Source of the DNA: Hemibagrus wyckioides
Lineage: Eukaryota > Chordata > Actinopteri > Siluriformes > Bagridae
Assembly: GCF_019097595.1 (NCBI RefSeq)
Contig: NC_080714.1
Coordinates: 28,385,259 to 28,449,258, forward strand
Direction: 5' to 3'
Length of the DNA stretch: 64,000 nucleotides
The position numbers and the translations under genes were made by a program. Below, piece after piece: positions 56,201 to 64,000 of this stretch. The first letter of the stretch is position 1, and the number at the start of each line of letters is the position of its first letter. Under the pieces are notes generated by a model that was not told the origin of the DNA, did no database searches, and worked only from the letters and a program-made list of their open reading frames with translations.

Positions 56201-57291
56201 ACACCAACACACACCAACATTCTCCATTAAACACCAACACACACCAACATTCTCCATTAAACACCAACACACACCAACATTCTCCATTAAACACCAACAC
56301 ACACCAGCATTCTCTATGAAACACCAACATATTCCAGTAAACACCAACACACACCAGCATTCTCTATTAAACACCCCCCCACCCCACCCCACACACACAC
56401 CATCCAAATTCTTTCACACACAACATTCACATTCACATCCACACACTAACACAATCAATTTCTGACAAACACATCAAGCTTTTTTTTGTATCAAACACCA
56501 ACACAGATGACTATTTCCATTAATCTCCGCTAAATACCACACACCATCACCTTATGTTTAAGGTGTTTAATATTTAAACTTTACTAAATACTAGCCAAGG
56601 ACGCAACAATAACACACACATTAACACAAACAGGGTCTGCTGATGTTATTACAGTGCAGAGACAGGTGCAGTGATTAATCCTACCGATAGGGGGCAGTGT
56701 TGTAAATGTTTCTCTACAAGCTAAAACAAATCCCTGACACACAGATATAGCAGAACTTGTAATGAGAAGCAGATTATATTGAAGTTTTGCCCCACTGGGG
56801 CATACAAATGTGATATAAGTGTTATGAAACTGCATGATTTATCAAAGAGAAATACAAAACCGTACTCGGCTGCTCCCTTTTTTTGTTTCAAAATAAATGA
56901 TTTAAAATGGAGATAAATACTTTATCTGTTTGAGAAATCCCTGTGTAAAACTCGCTCACACACACACACACACACACAGTCCGCTTCATCTTTTTTAACT
57001 CGTGATATTTATATGATTCAGATGTTTAATCTCAGAATCCAAAAACATCAGGGTCAGAAATCTATCAGAGTTTAAAAAGGGTGAGTTAGAGGAGGATTCA
57101 CACTCCAGTGTGTGTGTGTGTGTGTGTGGGTGTGTGTGTGTGTGTATGTAATACCCACCCATCTTGGGGTGCTGAGGGCAGCTGTGGAGGATTCTGGGTG
57201 TTGATGATGTCATCGCGGTCCAGGCGGGGTGGTCGTGGGGGAAGGTGAGCTGGGGCAGAGAGCAGATCAGTGCTGGAGCCAGAGAACAAGC
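23254..57291 (-). CDS. glis1: GLI-similar zinc-finger transcription factor, C-terminal exons
   Basis: Four minus-strand coding exons (57291-57159, 29223-29081, 23617-23474, 23387-23254) join with GT-AG introns and matching phases to give about 184 C-terminal residues ending in a TAG. The segment is rich in Pro, Ser, Asn and His. The first exon carries a PPRPPRLDRDD stretch. The phrase RGNFQSCFHFGENYR and the ending FFQLGAFERSLSQMSSVYTET resemble the C-terminus of GLIS1 (and, in the last residues, GLIS3), a Krüppel-like five-zinc-finger nuclear regulator. The zinc fingers are not in the window and would lie further upstream on minus. The C-terminal region is a transactivation domain in this family. 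The paralogue (glis1a/1b or glis3) is not settled. The last three introns are 27.9 kb, 5.5 kb and 86 bp, and the first two are mostly satellite DNA. It is convergent with elovl8. Confidence 0.75.
23474..23617 (-). CDS. glis1: glis1 penultimate coding exon
   Basis: 48 codons, beginning in a shared Asp codon with YRGNFQSCFHFGENYRAEQN and ending SSNA plus one base. Its acceptor is a regular tgatttttcag. The donor GT starts a (GTACAC)/(CA)n microsatellite. Confidence 0.8.
23631..28827 (-). repeat. 5.2-kb array of cacactgtaac / cacactgttata units in a glis1 intron
   Basis: The plus strand mixes two 14-bp units, ctgtaacacacact-like and ctgttatacacact-like, with frequent ctctcactgtaa and acagttatacac variants. 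TGTTA and TAACA words are reverse complements, so neighbouring units can pair. Minus-strand open frames (VCITVCVTV-type) are repeat translations. The array fills nearly all of the 5.5-kb intron between two exons. Confidence 0.97.
28938..29065 (+). repeat. (CTTT)n and (ATGT)n microsatellites
   Basis: A CTTT run of about 95 bp with one interruption (cgttc) is followed by a GTAT/GGAT run. The GTAT run ends about 15 bp from the glis1 exon donor at 29080. Confidence 0.97.
29081..29223 (-). CDS. glis1: glis1 antepenultimate coding exon
   Basis: About 48 codons: LSGPLLSPGISPLKAPSPSS, then a Gln/His-rich stretch and KSYSTFHNLTE. The acceptor's polypyrimidine tract is made wholly of a (CT)n microsatellite (29224-29294). 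The donor is 15 bp from a GTAT microsatellite. Confidence 0.78.
29224..29294 (+). repeat. (GA)n microsatellite forming the exon's polypyrimidine tract
   Basis: GA on plus, so CT on minus, running up to the ctgag that gives the CAG acceptor at 29224. Confidence 0.95.
29295..30060. other. Intron sequence without recognised elements
   Basis: Ordinary, moderately GC-balanced sequence. No coding exon or repeat family recognised. Confidence 0.5.
30113..30420 (+). repeat. 169-bp direct AT-rich duplication
   Basis: caaattgctattttgttggc at 30121 is repeated as caaattgccattttgttggt at 30290. Both copies continue with tttttcttgtaatta and tattattatatataattatt, so the period is 169 bp with mild divergence. 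Confidence 0.85.
30480..32580. other. glis1: Unique intron island, possible regulatory sequence
   Basis: Non-repetitive apart from CT runs (31099-31165, 32258-32300 with CA) and a GGAAGA tract (31487-31520). No exon seen on either strand. In the long intron of a developmental transcription factor such islands are candidate enhancers; this is inference from position only. Confidence 0.35.
32606..37560 (-). repeat. 5-kb array of ctatacacactgcatacaca units
   Basis: The basic 20-bp unit consists of two 10-bp halves (ctatacacac and tgcatacaca). Variants are tgtatacacac, tgcttacacac (from about 34,300 on), ctacacacac, catacacatt. No stop codons occur in two plus frames, giving meaningless frames of over 1,200 and 1,700 codons. 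It is antisense to glis1 as written; the glis1 transcript would carry the GUGUAUAG/UGUAUGCAG strand. Confidence 0.97.
37561..37920 (-). repeat. Decayed edge of the preceding array
   Basis: Irregular words (tctacaaactacat, acatacatgctcta, acattacacacatcat), no longer in 10/20-bp register, shading into unique sequence at about 37,920. Confidence 0.8.
38164..38219 (+). mobile_element. tRNA-derived SINE head (fragment)
   Basis: An A-box match (TGGCTCAGTGG, 38164-38174) and a B-box match (GGGTCAAATCC, 38209-38219) are spaced like an RNA polymerase III promoter. The sequence is not a complete tRNA cloverleaf and no clear SINE tail follows. Confidence 0.5.
38225..39170. other. glis1: Unique GC-richer intron island, candidate regulatory DNA
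   Basis: About 900 bp without simple repeats between two large satellite arrays. No exon found. The island has locally higher GC (about 38,500-38,560 and 38,690-38,820) and homeobox-type TAAT/ATTA words. Conservation cannot be judged from one genome. Confidence 0.35.
39169..39213 (+). repeat. (GT)n microsatellite
   Basis: Pure GT run on plus, the opposite strand asymmetry to the neighbouring large arrays. Confidence 0.96.
39297..49110 (-). repeat. 9.8-kb array of 10-11-bp ctatacacacac units
   Basis: Units are ctatacacac(a), ctacacacac(a) and ctctacacac(a), mixed in irregular order. Sub-domains use further words: ctgtaaacac (42,890-43,800; 46,500-47,480; 48,270-48,660), ctccatacac (42,780-42,880 and 43,860-46,250), ctctatacac (44,130-45,180), tctatacacatt (47,800-47,990), ctgcatacac (48,700-49,050). 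Stop codons are scarce, so long Thr/His/Tyr open frames appear; they are not genes. Confidence 0.97.
49111..50690. other. glis1: Unique intron island with short microsatellites
   Basis: Contains CA at 50050-50077 and an (AT)n-(GT)n compound tract at 50131-50200. The remainder is ordinary sequence. No exon recognised. Confidence 0.4.
50695..51315 (+). repeat. Diverged forerunner-like aacaccatcattcaccatctaa repeat
   Basis: Loose repeats of roughly 20 bp with cores aacaccat, cattcacc, catctaaac. They share words (aacaccaacattcac) with the crisp 30-bp family at 54-60 kb, so this looks like an old relative or precursor. Confidence 0.7.
51316..52900. other. glis1: Intron sequence, mostly unique
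   Basis: Contains CCCTC-rich repeats near 51774-51808 and a G-rich tract near 51960-52005. A short exon-like block lies at 52613-52698 (see findings). No supported gene. Confidence 0.4.
52985..54285 (+). repeat. Diverged 30-bp-family-like region
   Basis: Degenerate words such as accatcaaacaccaac, caacatctgacaat, attttccatcaaacacc recur with spacing of roughly 30-100 bp and long intervals. It grades into the regular 30-bp array at 54,286. It contains the perfect hairpin at 53723-53794. Confidence 0.75.
53723..53794. repeat. Perfect 34-bp inverted repeat with 4-bp loop
   Basis: Left arm 53723-53756 starts AGATGGTTGTATAATATG. Right arm 53761-53794 is its exact reverse complement, with GTTG between. 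Every one of the 34 positions pairs; pairing fails just outside the arms. The right arm fits the surrounding degenerate repeat in sequence and orientation, so the left arm is probably a templated inverted copy. Confidence 0.95.
54286..56350 (+). repeat. 30-bp minisatellite, array 1 (about 68 copies)
   Basis: The unit begins caacattctccattaaaca and continues with ccaacacac, in exact 30-bp register. Copies differ mainly at two sites: ca(a/g)cattctcc and cc(a/t)... giving ccattaaa or ccaataaa. The variant aaacacaaacacac occurs at 55,204 and 55,564, and tctctatgaaac at 55,471 and 56,311. All three frames on both strands are open for hundreds of codons because 30 is a multiple of three. Confidence 0.98.
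56360..57158. other. glis1: Intron sequence next to glis1 exon, with CA/GT microsatellites
   Basis: CA at 56,957-56,979 and a GT-rich tract at 57,107-57,146 on the downstream side of the exon. Otherwise unique. Confidence 0.5.
57159..57291 (-). CDS. glis1: glis1 upstream-most coding exon in the window
   Basis: Encodes LFSGSSTDLLSAPAHLPPRPPRLDR..., ending SAPQD plus two bases. The acceptor is a standard tttgtctttcag (57,304-57,292) and the donor is GG|GTGGGT. Phase fits the exon at 29,223 directly, implying a 27.9-kb intron. The phase at its 5' end (two bases of a split codon) requires a further exon upstream on minus. Confidence 0.75.
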
Positions 57292-57454
57292 CTGAAAGAC
57301 AAACAACGTTAATACACAAAATTTACCAAATCAACTTAAAGAAACACCACACTGACCTGATTAACCCAACACCCCCCACCCCTTCTAGAAAATTCCCAAC
57401 AGGAACACAAACAGACACACAAATATTTACAAATCCAACATTACCCATTCGAGA

Positions 57455-57457
57455 TTA

Positions 57458-57548
<91 letters not shown>
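57455..57548 (+). repeat. (TCTA)n microsatellite
   Basis: Uninterrupted ATCT tetranucleotide run of over 20 copies. Confidence 0.98.
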
Positions 57549-57631
57549 CACACAGATGTGACACAACACAAGCTTTCAGGTTTGCTAGAAACCTTTAAGT
57601 TGGTAAAAATTAATTAAAACAAAAAGCCACT

Positions 57632-60206
57632 AATGCCATTAAACACCAACACACACCAACATTCTCCATTAAACACCAACACACACCAACATTCTCCATT
57701 AAACACCAACACACACCGACATTCTCCACTAAATACCAACACACACCAACATTCTCCACTAAATACCAACACACACCAACATTCTCCATTAAATACCAAC
57801 ACACACCAGCATTCTCCATTAAACACCAACACACACCAGCATTCTCCATTAAACACCAACACACACCAACATTCTCCATTAAACACCAACACACACCAAC
57901 ATTCTCCATTAAATACCAACACACACCAACATTCTCCATTAAACACCAACACACACCAACATTCTCCATTAAACACCAACACACACCAACATTCTCCATT
58001 AAATACCAACACACACCAACATTCTCCATTAAATACCAACACACACCAACATTCTCCATTAAATACCAACACACACCAACATTCTCCATTAAATACCAAC
58101 ACACACCAACATTCTCCATTAAATACCAACACACACCAGCATTCTCCATTAAACACCAACACACACCAGCATTCTCCATTAAACACCAACACACACCAAC
58201 ATTCTCCATTAAACACCAACACACACCAACATTCTCCATTAAATACCAACACACACCAACATTCTCCATTAAACACCAACACACACCAGCATTCTCCATT
58301 AAACACCAACACACACCAACATTCTCCATTAAACACCAACACACACCAGCATTCTCCATTAAACACCAACACACACCAACATTCTCCATTAAACACCAAC
58401 ACACACCAACATTCGCCATTAAACACCAACACACACCAGCATTCTCCAATAAACACCAACACACACCAGCATTCTCCATTAAACACCAACACACACCAGC
58501 ATTCTCCAATAAACACCAACACACACCAACATTCTCCATTAAACACCAACATACACCAACATTCTCCATTAAACACCAACACACACCAACATTCTCCAAT
58601 AAACACCAACACACACCAACATTCTCCATTAAATACCAACACACACCAGCATTCTCCATTAAACACCAACACACACCAACATTCTCTATGAAACACCAAC
58701 ACACACCAGCATTCTCCATTAAACACCAACACACACCAACATTCTCCATTAAATACCAACACACACCAACATTCTCCATTAAATACCAACATACACCAGC
58801 ATTCTCCATTAAACACCAACACACACCAGCATTCTCCATTAAACACCAACACACACCAGCATTCTCCATTAAACACCAACACACACCGACATTCTCCATT
58901 AAATACCAACACACACCAACATTCTCCATTAAACACCAACACACACCAGCATTCTCCATTAAACACCAACACACACCAACATTCTCCATTAAACACCAAC
59001 ACACACCGACATTCTCCATTAAACGCCAACACACACCAACATTCTCCATTAAACACCAACACACACCAGCATTCTCCATTAAACACCAACACACACCAAC
59101 ATTCTCCAATAAACACCAACATTCTCCATTAAACACCAACACACACCAGCATTCTCCATTAAACACCAACACACACCAGCATTCTCCATTAAACACCAAC
59201 ACACACCAGCATTCTCCATTAAACACCAACACACACCAACATTCTCCATTAAACACCAACACACACCAACATTCTCCATTAAACACCAACACACACCAAC
59301 ATTCTCCATTAAACACCAACACACACCGACATTCTCCATTAAACGCCAACACACACCAACATTCTCCATTAAACACCAACACACACCAGCATTCTCCATT
59401 AAACACCAACACACACCAACATTCTCCAATAAACACCAACATTCTCCATTAAACACCAACACACACCAGCATTCTCCATTAAACACCAACACACACCAGC
59501 ATTCTCCATTAAACACCAACACACACCAGCATTCTCCATTAAACACCAACACACACCAACATTCTCCATTAAACACCAACACACACCAACATTCGCCATT
59601 AAACACCAACACACACCAACATTCTCCATTAAACACCAACACACACCAACATTCGCCATTAAACACCAACACACACCAACATTCTCCATTAAACACCAAC
59701 ACACACCAACATTCTCCAATAAACACCAACATTCTCCATTAAACACCAACACACACCAGCATTCTCCATTAAACACCAACACACACCAGCATTCGCCATT
59801 AAACACCAACACACACCAACATTCGCCATTAAACACCAACACACACCAACATTCTCCATTAAACACCAACATTCTCCATTAAACACCAACACACACCAGC
59901 ATTCTCCATTAAACACCAACACACACCAACATTCGCCATTAAACACCAACACACACCAACATTCTCCATTAAACACCAACATTCTCCATTAAACACCAAC
60001 ACACACCAGCATTCTCCATTAAACACCAACATTCACCATTAAACACCAACACACACCAACATTCTCCATTAAACACCAACATTCGCCATTAAACACCAAC
60101 ACACACCAGCATTCTCCATTAAACACCAACATTCTCCATTAAACACCAACACACACCAGCATTCTCCATTAAACACCAACACACACCAGCATTCTCCATT
60201 AAACAC
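57632..60206 (+). repeat. 30-bp minisatellite, array 2 (about 85 copies, with shortened units)
   Basis: Same family and orientation as array 1. An additional cc(a)ttaaatacc variant is common between 57,720 and 58,920. From 59,100 on, 20-bp short units (caccaacattctccattaaa) interrupt the register and a larger block of about 290-320 bp repeats (attctccaataaacaccaac at 59,101, 59,421, 59,711). The rare tctctatgaaac variant of array 1 also occurs here, at 58,682. Confidence 0.98.
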
Positions 60207-60209
60207 CAC

Positions 60210-61030
60210 CAGGGTATGAACAATGTCCAGTAACAGAACTAATACCCAAGTGAGACCAGTGGAGAACTTTCTAGAAACTTCTCAGCAATCGTAAACGAAT
60301 ATGAGACTCCACCATCGCAGGGGTTTTTGGGAGTAGGTTGGTGTGGCTGTACACACAAATAACAAAAAAACCCACATAACAGCAGATTGTTCGCATTAAC
60401 CCCGTTCTTCCTCTCCTCACGAAACAGAATTTCATTCAGCGTGCCGTTGTTTTGACAGCACAAATCCAATAAGCTCCTTTTGAAAAAAAATGAAAGCATC
60501 TCTGTGTTTGCAGTTTGCTTTCATGTCGAATCGGTTCTATGGAAAGCGACTCGCCTTTAATGGACTCTTCTGGAAAGAAAAAAAAAGATCTGACCAGTGA
60601 AGTCAACGAGCCAGCCATGTTTTTAATACTCAGTCAGACGGGTGCCTCGTTAACGTCCAGGTTGACATCGAGGTGGACGGATTTCTGACATCACATCCTG
60701 TCCTACCGAACCAACACGGAGCCAAATCTGCCTTCGCTTCTTCTCTGGTGATGTTTAAAAACACTGAAACTCTTTTTCTGCTGATCTGCTATTACGATTC
60801 AACACTCTGATTGTTTTCCCAGAAGCCCCAGGGGCAGATAAACCTGAGGACAGATCGTCGCTGTGGCTGCATTCTTATCCTGTGCTGCGCTGCTATTTTT
60901 AACGTTCCTGTGGACTATTTAACAGCCGCCGGACACCAAACCATCACAATGATGTCGCTGTAACAGTTCCCTTTAAGATTCATAATCGTTAATAACAATA
61001 ACAACGTCTCATACCTGCTCTAAACCATGC
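60210..61030. other. Unique intron/upstream sequence, possible regulatory island
   Basis: No tandem repeat and no supported exon. Contains ordinary mixed-composition sequence. Confidence 0.35.
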
Positions 61031-61034
61031 AAAA

Positions 61035-61410
61035 TACACTATGTTGCCAAAAGTTTAATGCTTCAGCTTCATACCAAGACATTTTGGACAATTTCATGCT
61101 CTTTGTGGGAACAGTTTGGGGATGACCCCTTCCTGTTCCAACATGACTGCACACCAGTGACCAAAGCAAGGTCCATAAAGACATGGATGAGTGAGTTTGG
61201 TGTGGAGGAACTTGACTGGCCTGCACAGAGTCCTGACCTCAACCCCATAGAACACCTTTGGGATGAATTAGAGCGGAGACTGCGAGCCAGGCCAAATGTT
61301 TCGGGACGTCTGCCTTTATCTGCACAAGGAACTGGAACACTGGAACTAAAAAACAACACCTGAATTCAATGATTGGAGGGGTGTCCCAAAACTTTTGGCA
61401 ATATAGTGTA
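61035..61410 (+). mobile_element. Internally deleted Tc1-like transposon (transposase C-terminus)
   Basis: Ends are near-perfect inverted repeats: tacactatgttgccaaaagt at 61035 and acttttggcaatatagtgta to 61410. The inside keeps the C-terminal half of a transposase, with HDCTPVTKARSIKTWM, then DWPAQSPDLNPIEHLWDELE, the catalytic region around the last DDE acidic residues. The N-terminal DNA-binding part is missing, so it cannot transpose on its own. This is a different Tc1 subfamily from the one at 19,276 (different terminal repeats). Confidence 0.9.
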
Positions 61411-62744
61411 GCTGCTGTGTAACACACACAACGTATTACATACTACAACACCACCGCAGGGACAGTTAGTGAAACGAGGCGATGACATCTCGTCAGTATG
61501 CTCTCTTATCACAACACAAATGTGACAAGAGTCCAGTTATTAAATAATTAAACTCATTAAACACCACCGCCTATCACTATCTTCACTTTTTCTGTCTTTT
61601 CTTGCTTTTATTCCTTGATTTTCTCCCAATTAAATGAGGTATTATGACGTTTACAAAGCGCGTCTCTCCTTTAATCTGCCCCCTAGTGGACAAAGCTTTT
61701 AATGCTGAAAATGTATAAAAAAATACACTGGCAAGGATCTGAACATTGGGCCTTGTTTATCATTGTTTAATACTGTGGAGTGTAAAAATCTGTGCAAGGC
61801 AACCAGAAATTGAAAAAAATCCATAAAATACAGCCATTCGGTGACGCCCACAGAACTCCATAAAAGGCAAAGCCAGCAATGTCCAGTGTCTGAACGCCAA
61901 GTAAGACTTACATAAAGGAAGAAGTGATTCTGATTCACATCTCTGCTGATAATAAAACATATATTTACTAGCGCATCAAAAGGCCTTAACAGATCAGTAA
62001 TTTATCAGTGGCTGATGCTAATAAATGTAGCCCAGACGCCATGGCAACGCTGACTTTAGCTAACACAGTAACAGGACGTCTCTTACAACCCTGATGGGAA
62101 TTGGAGCTTCTGGTCAAGAGTGCACACAAAAACGGGAACAGATCATACCTGAGCTGGTTACATGCTTGATTTATTACCCAGAAATCCTCCATCAAAGCCC
62201 CTTAAGTGCTTTTCCCCTTTAGCCCCAACATCTGCTACTACAACGGGAAACACTCGCGCGTAATGGCTCAGATTGCTCCAGCTTTCATGCGGTGCACAGA
62301 GGAGTGTGTGTGATGTTTCAGAGAGACAGGAGGAGGAGGTCAATTGCTGTAATTATTTATTTACCGTCCTTATTATACGCAGCCATTATAGCGTTTATCA
62401 TCGCCGCTGGTTTAGTCCCGCGCACGTTTCCTGCTCTGACACACCCAGGTGATAACGAGCTGATGAGTGGCATCCGGTGGCTTCGAGAAGAAATCACACC
62501 ATCTTTCACAGGACAGAGGGAAAGAATCAGAAACCCGTCCTAATGTCCGCTCAAAGTCTCCGGAGGAGGAGGAGGAGGAATAGGGTTTTTTTTGACTGAC
62601 AGCTAGACCATTACATCCTCAAATGAGGAAGTTCACTAAAGAACAGCGTGATGATAACGTCATGAACAAACCTGGTGATTTTTATAAAAACTCTGAGAAT
62701 CTCTGAGGCTACAGCAAAGAGTTTACACACAAGACAACAGACGA
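61411..62744. other. Unique sequence, possible regulatory island
   Basis: No gene supported. Contains a short (GGA)n near 62,563-62,580. The stretch at about 62,190-62,480 has mixed composition and AT-rich homeobox-like words and would be worth a conservation check. Confidence 0.35.
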
Positions 62745-63522
62745 ATGGAGAATGTTGGTGTTTAATGGAGAATGTTGGTGTGTGTTGGTGTTTAATGGAG
62801 AATGTTGGTGTGTGTTGGTGTTTAATGGAGAATGTTGGTGTGTGTTGGTGTTTAATGGAGAATGCTGGTGTGTGTTGGTGTTTATTGGAGAATGTTGGTG
62901 TGTGTTGGTATTTAATGGAGAATGTTGGTGTGTGTTGGTGTTTAATGGAGAATGCTGGTGTGTGTTGGTGTTTAATGGAGAATGTTGGTGTGTGTTGGTG
63001 TTTAATGGAGAATGCTGGTGTGTGTTGGTGTTTAATGGAGAATGTTGGTGTGTGTTGGTGTTTAATGGAGAATGTTGGTGTGTGTTGGTGTTTAATGGAG
63101 AATGTTGGTGTGTGTTGGTGTTTAATGGAGAATGCTGGTGTGTGTTGGTGTTTAATGGAGAATGCTGGTGTGTGTTGGTGTTTAATGGAGAATGTTGGTG
63201 TGTGTTGGTGTTTAATGGAGAATGCTGGTGTGTGTTGGTGTTTAATGGAGAATGCTGGTGTGTGTTGGTGTTTAATGGAGAATGTTGGTGTGTGTTGGTG
63301 TTTAATGGAGAATGCTGGTGTGTGTTGGTGTTTAATGGAGAATGCTGGTGTGTGTTGGTGTTTAATGGAGAATGCTGGTGTGTGTTGGTGTTTAATGGAG
63401 AATGTTGGTGTGTGTTGGTGTTTAATGGAGAATGCTGGTGTGTGTTGGTGTTTAATGGAGAATGCTGGTGTGTGTTGGTGTTTAATGGAGAATGCTGGTG
63501 TGTGTTGGTGTTTAATGGAGAA
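62745..63522 (-). repeat. 30-bp minisatellite, array 3 (inverted, 26 copies)
   Basis: Same 30-bp family as arrays 1 and 2 but in the opposite orientation: tttaatggagaatgttggtg then tgtgttggtg on plus. Variants at the same positions (aatgttgg/aatgctgg; tttaatgg/tttattgg; ggtgttta/ggtattta). The long Cys/Val/Trp open frames on plus are repeat translations. Confidence 0.98.
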
Positions 63523-64000
63523 CTTCAGCTGAACTTCAGTCAGTTTTTTCACACACTTATTGTTTCCTCTGCAGTAATTTTTTGTTCAGTGCTCAGTAGT
63601 TTCACGTCTGGATCTCGGTCTTTTTAAACTAAAGAAGGTGTTCAGCTGTAAACCGAGCAAAACAGGCAAAAACATTTCATCTATGATAAACAGAGAAGCA
63701 CAGAGTCTTGTGCTCTGAGGCAACAATTCGAACAGAAACTAGTTTAATTCTCTCTCTCTGTCTCTCTCTCTCTCTCTCTTCTGGCGGCTGAACAAAGCAT
63801 CGTGGAGCAAGCAAAATCGTCCCGAACAGCATTTACATTCAGCATGTTGGCGAGCTCTGACCACAGCGAGAGGAGAACACAGCAGAGGAGAACAAACAGC
63901 AGGATGAAAAGGCCACAGCTGCTCCAGGCGAGAGAAATTTGCACACTGATGCAGCAAGATGTCCTCTTTGAACCGCAGAAAAGAACGAAAGAGTCCGAGC
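63523..64000. other. Right-edge unique sequence with CT microsatellite
   Basis: CT run at about 63,750-63,779; otherwise no recognisable gene or element. Confidence 0.5.

Noticed and set aside
54257..56407. 716-codon Cys/Trp/Val-rich frame with a 10-residue repeat, and similar frames in the other two arrays
   Set aside because: A 30-bp unit keeps every frame in register, so several frames on both strands are open at once. No conserved start or end, and the ends follow the array edges.

Overview
This is vertebrate nuclear DNA, almost certainly from a teleost fish. The evidence is two intron-containing genes with GT-AG junctions and consistent phases, fish-type LINE, SINE and Tc1 elements, very abundant CA/GT, GA and TCTA microsatellites, and a fatty-acid elongase of the fish Elovl8 type. 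Nothing in the window is prokaryotic; most long open frames are stop-free translations of tandem repeats.

Layout. 1-1250: left-edge block with a possible spliced minus-strand reading frame and LTR/promoter-like signals on the plus strand. 1380-1600: a SINE. 3445-17097 (+): a complete seven-exon elongase gene (264 codons), read as elovl8. Intron 4 is about 8 kb and nearly all minisatellite; intron 6 holds a degenerate LINE and a CA-rich stretch. 17180-18989: a 5'-truncated L1-type LINE with an intact 11-bp target-site duplication, 83 bp past the elongase stop codon. 19276-19788: an internally deleted Tc1 element. 20644-22300: intergenic DNA with a 29-bp tandem repeat and a foldback element. 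22285-57291 (-): the last four coding exons and a probable poly(A) site of a second gene, read as glis1 from its C-terminal sequence; the zinc-finger exons lie outside the window or were not found. The two genes are tail to tail.

The glis1 introns are dominated by satellites: 5.2 kb (23.6-28.8 kb), 5 kb (32.6-37.6 kb), 9.8 kb (39.3-49.1 kb), then 30-bp minisatellites at 54.3-56.3 kb, 57.6-60.2 kb and, inverted, 62.7-63.5 kb. Tandem arrays make up roughly half the window. Between them lie islands of ordinary unique sequence (30.5-32.5, 37.9-39.3, 49.1-50.7, 60.2-62.7 kb) that may hold regulatory elements.

The main themes are: (1) most strand-asymmetric arrays are oriented so that the transcript of the host gene is U/G-rich; (2) microsatellites directly form splice sites and a probable poly(A) downstream element; (3) a perfect 34-bp hairpin lies at 53723-53794; (4) inverted arrays of one 30-bp family flank a glis1 exon; (5) the left-edge block looks like an unrecognised spliced gene or element. 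The gene names come from recognising protein sequence by eye and have not been checked by a search.
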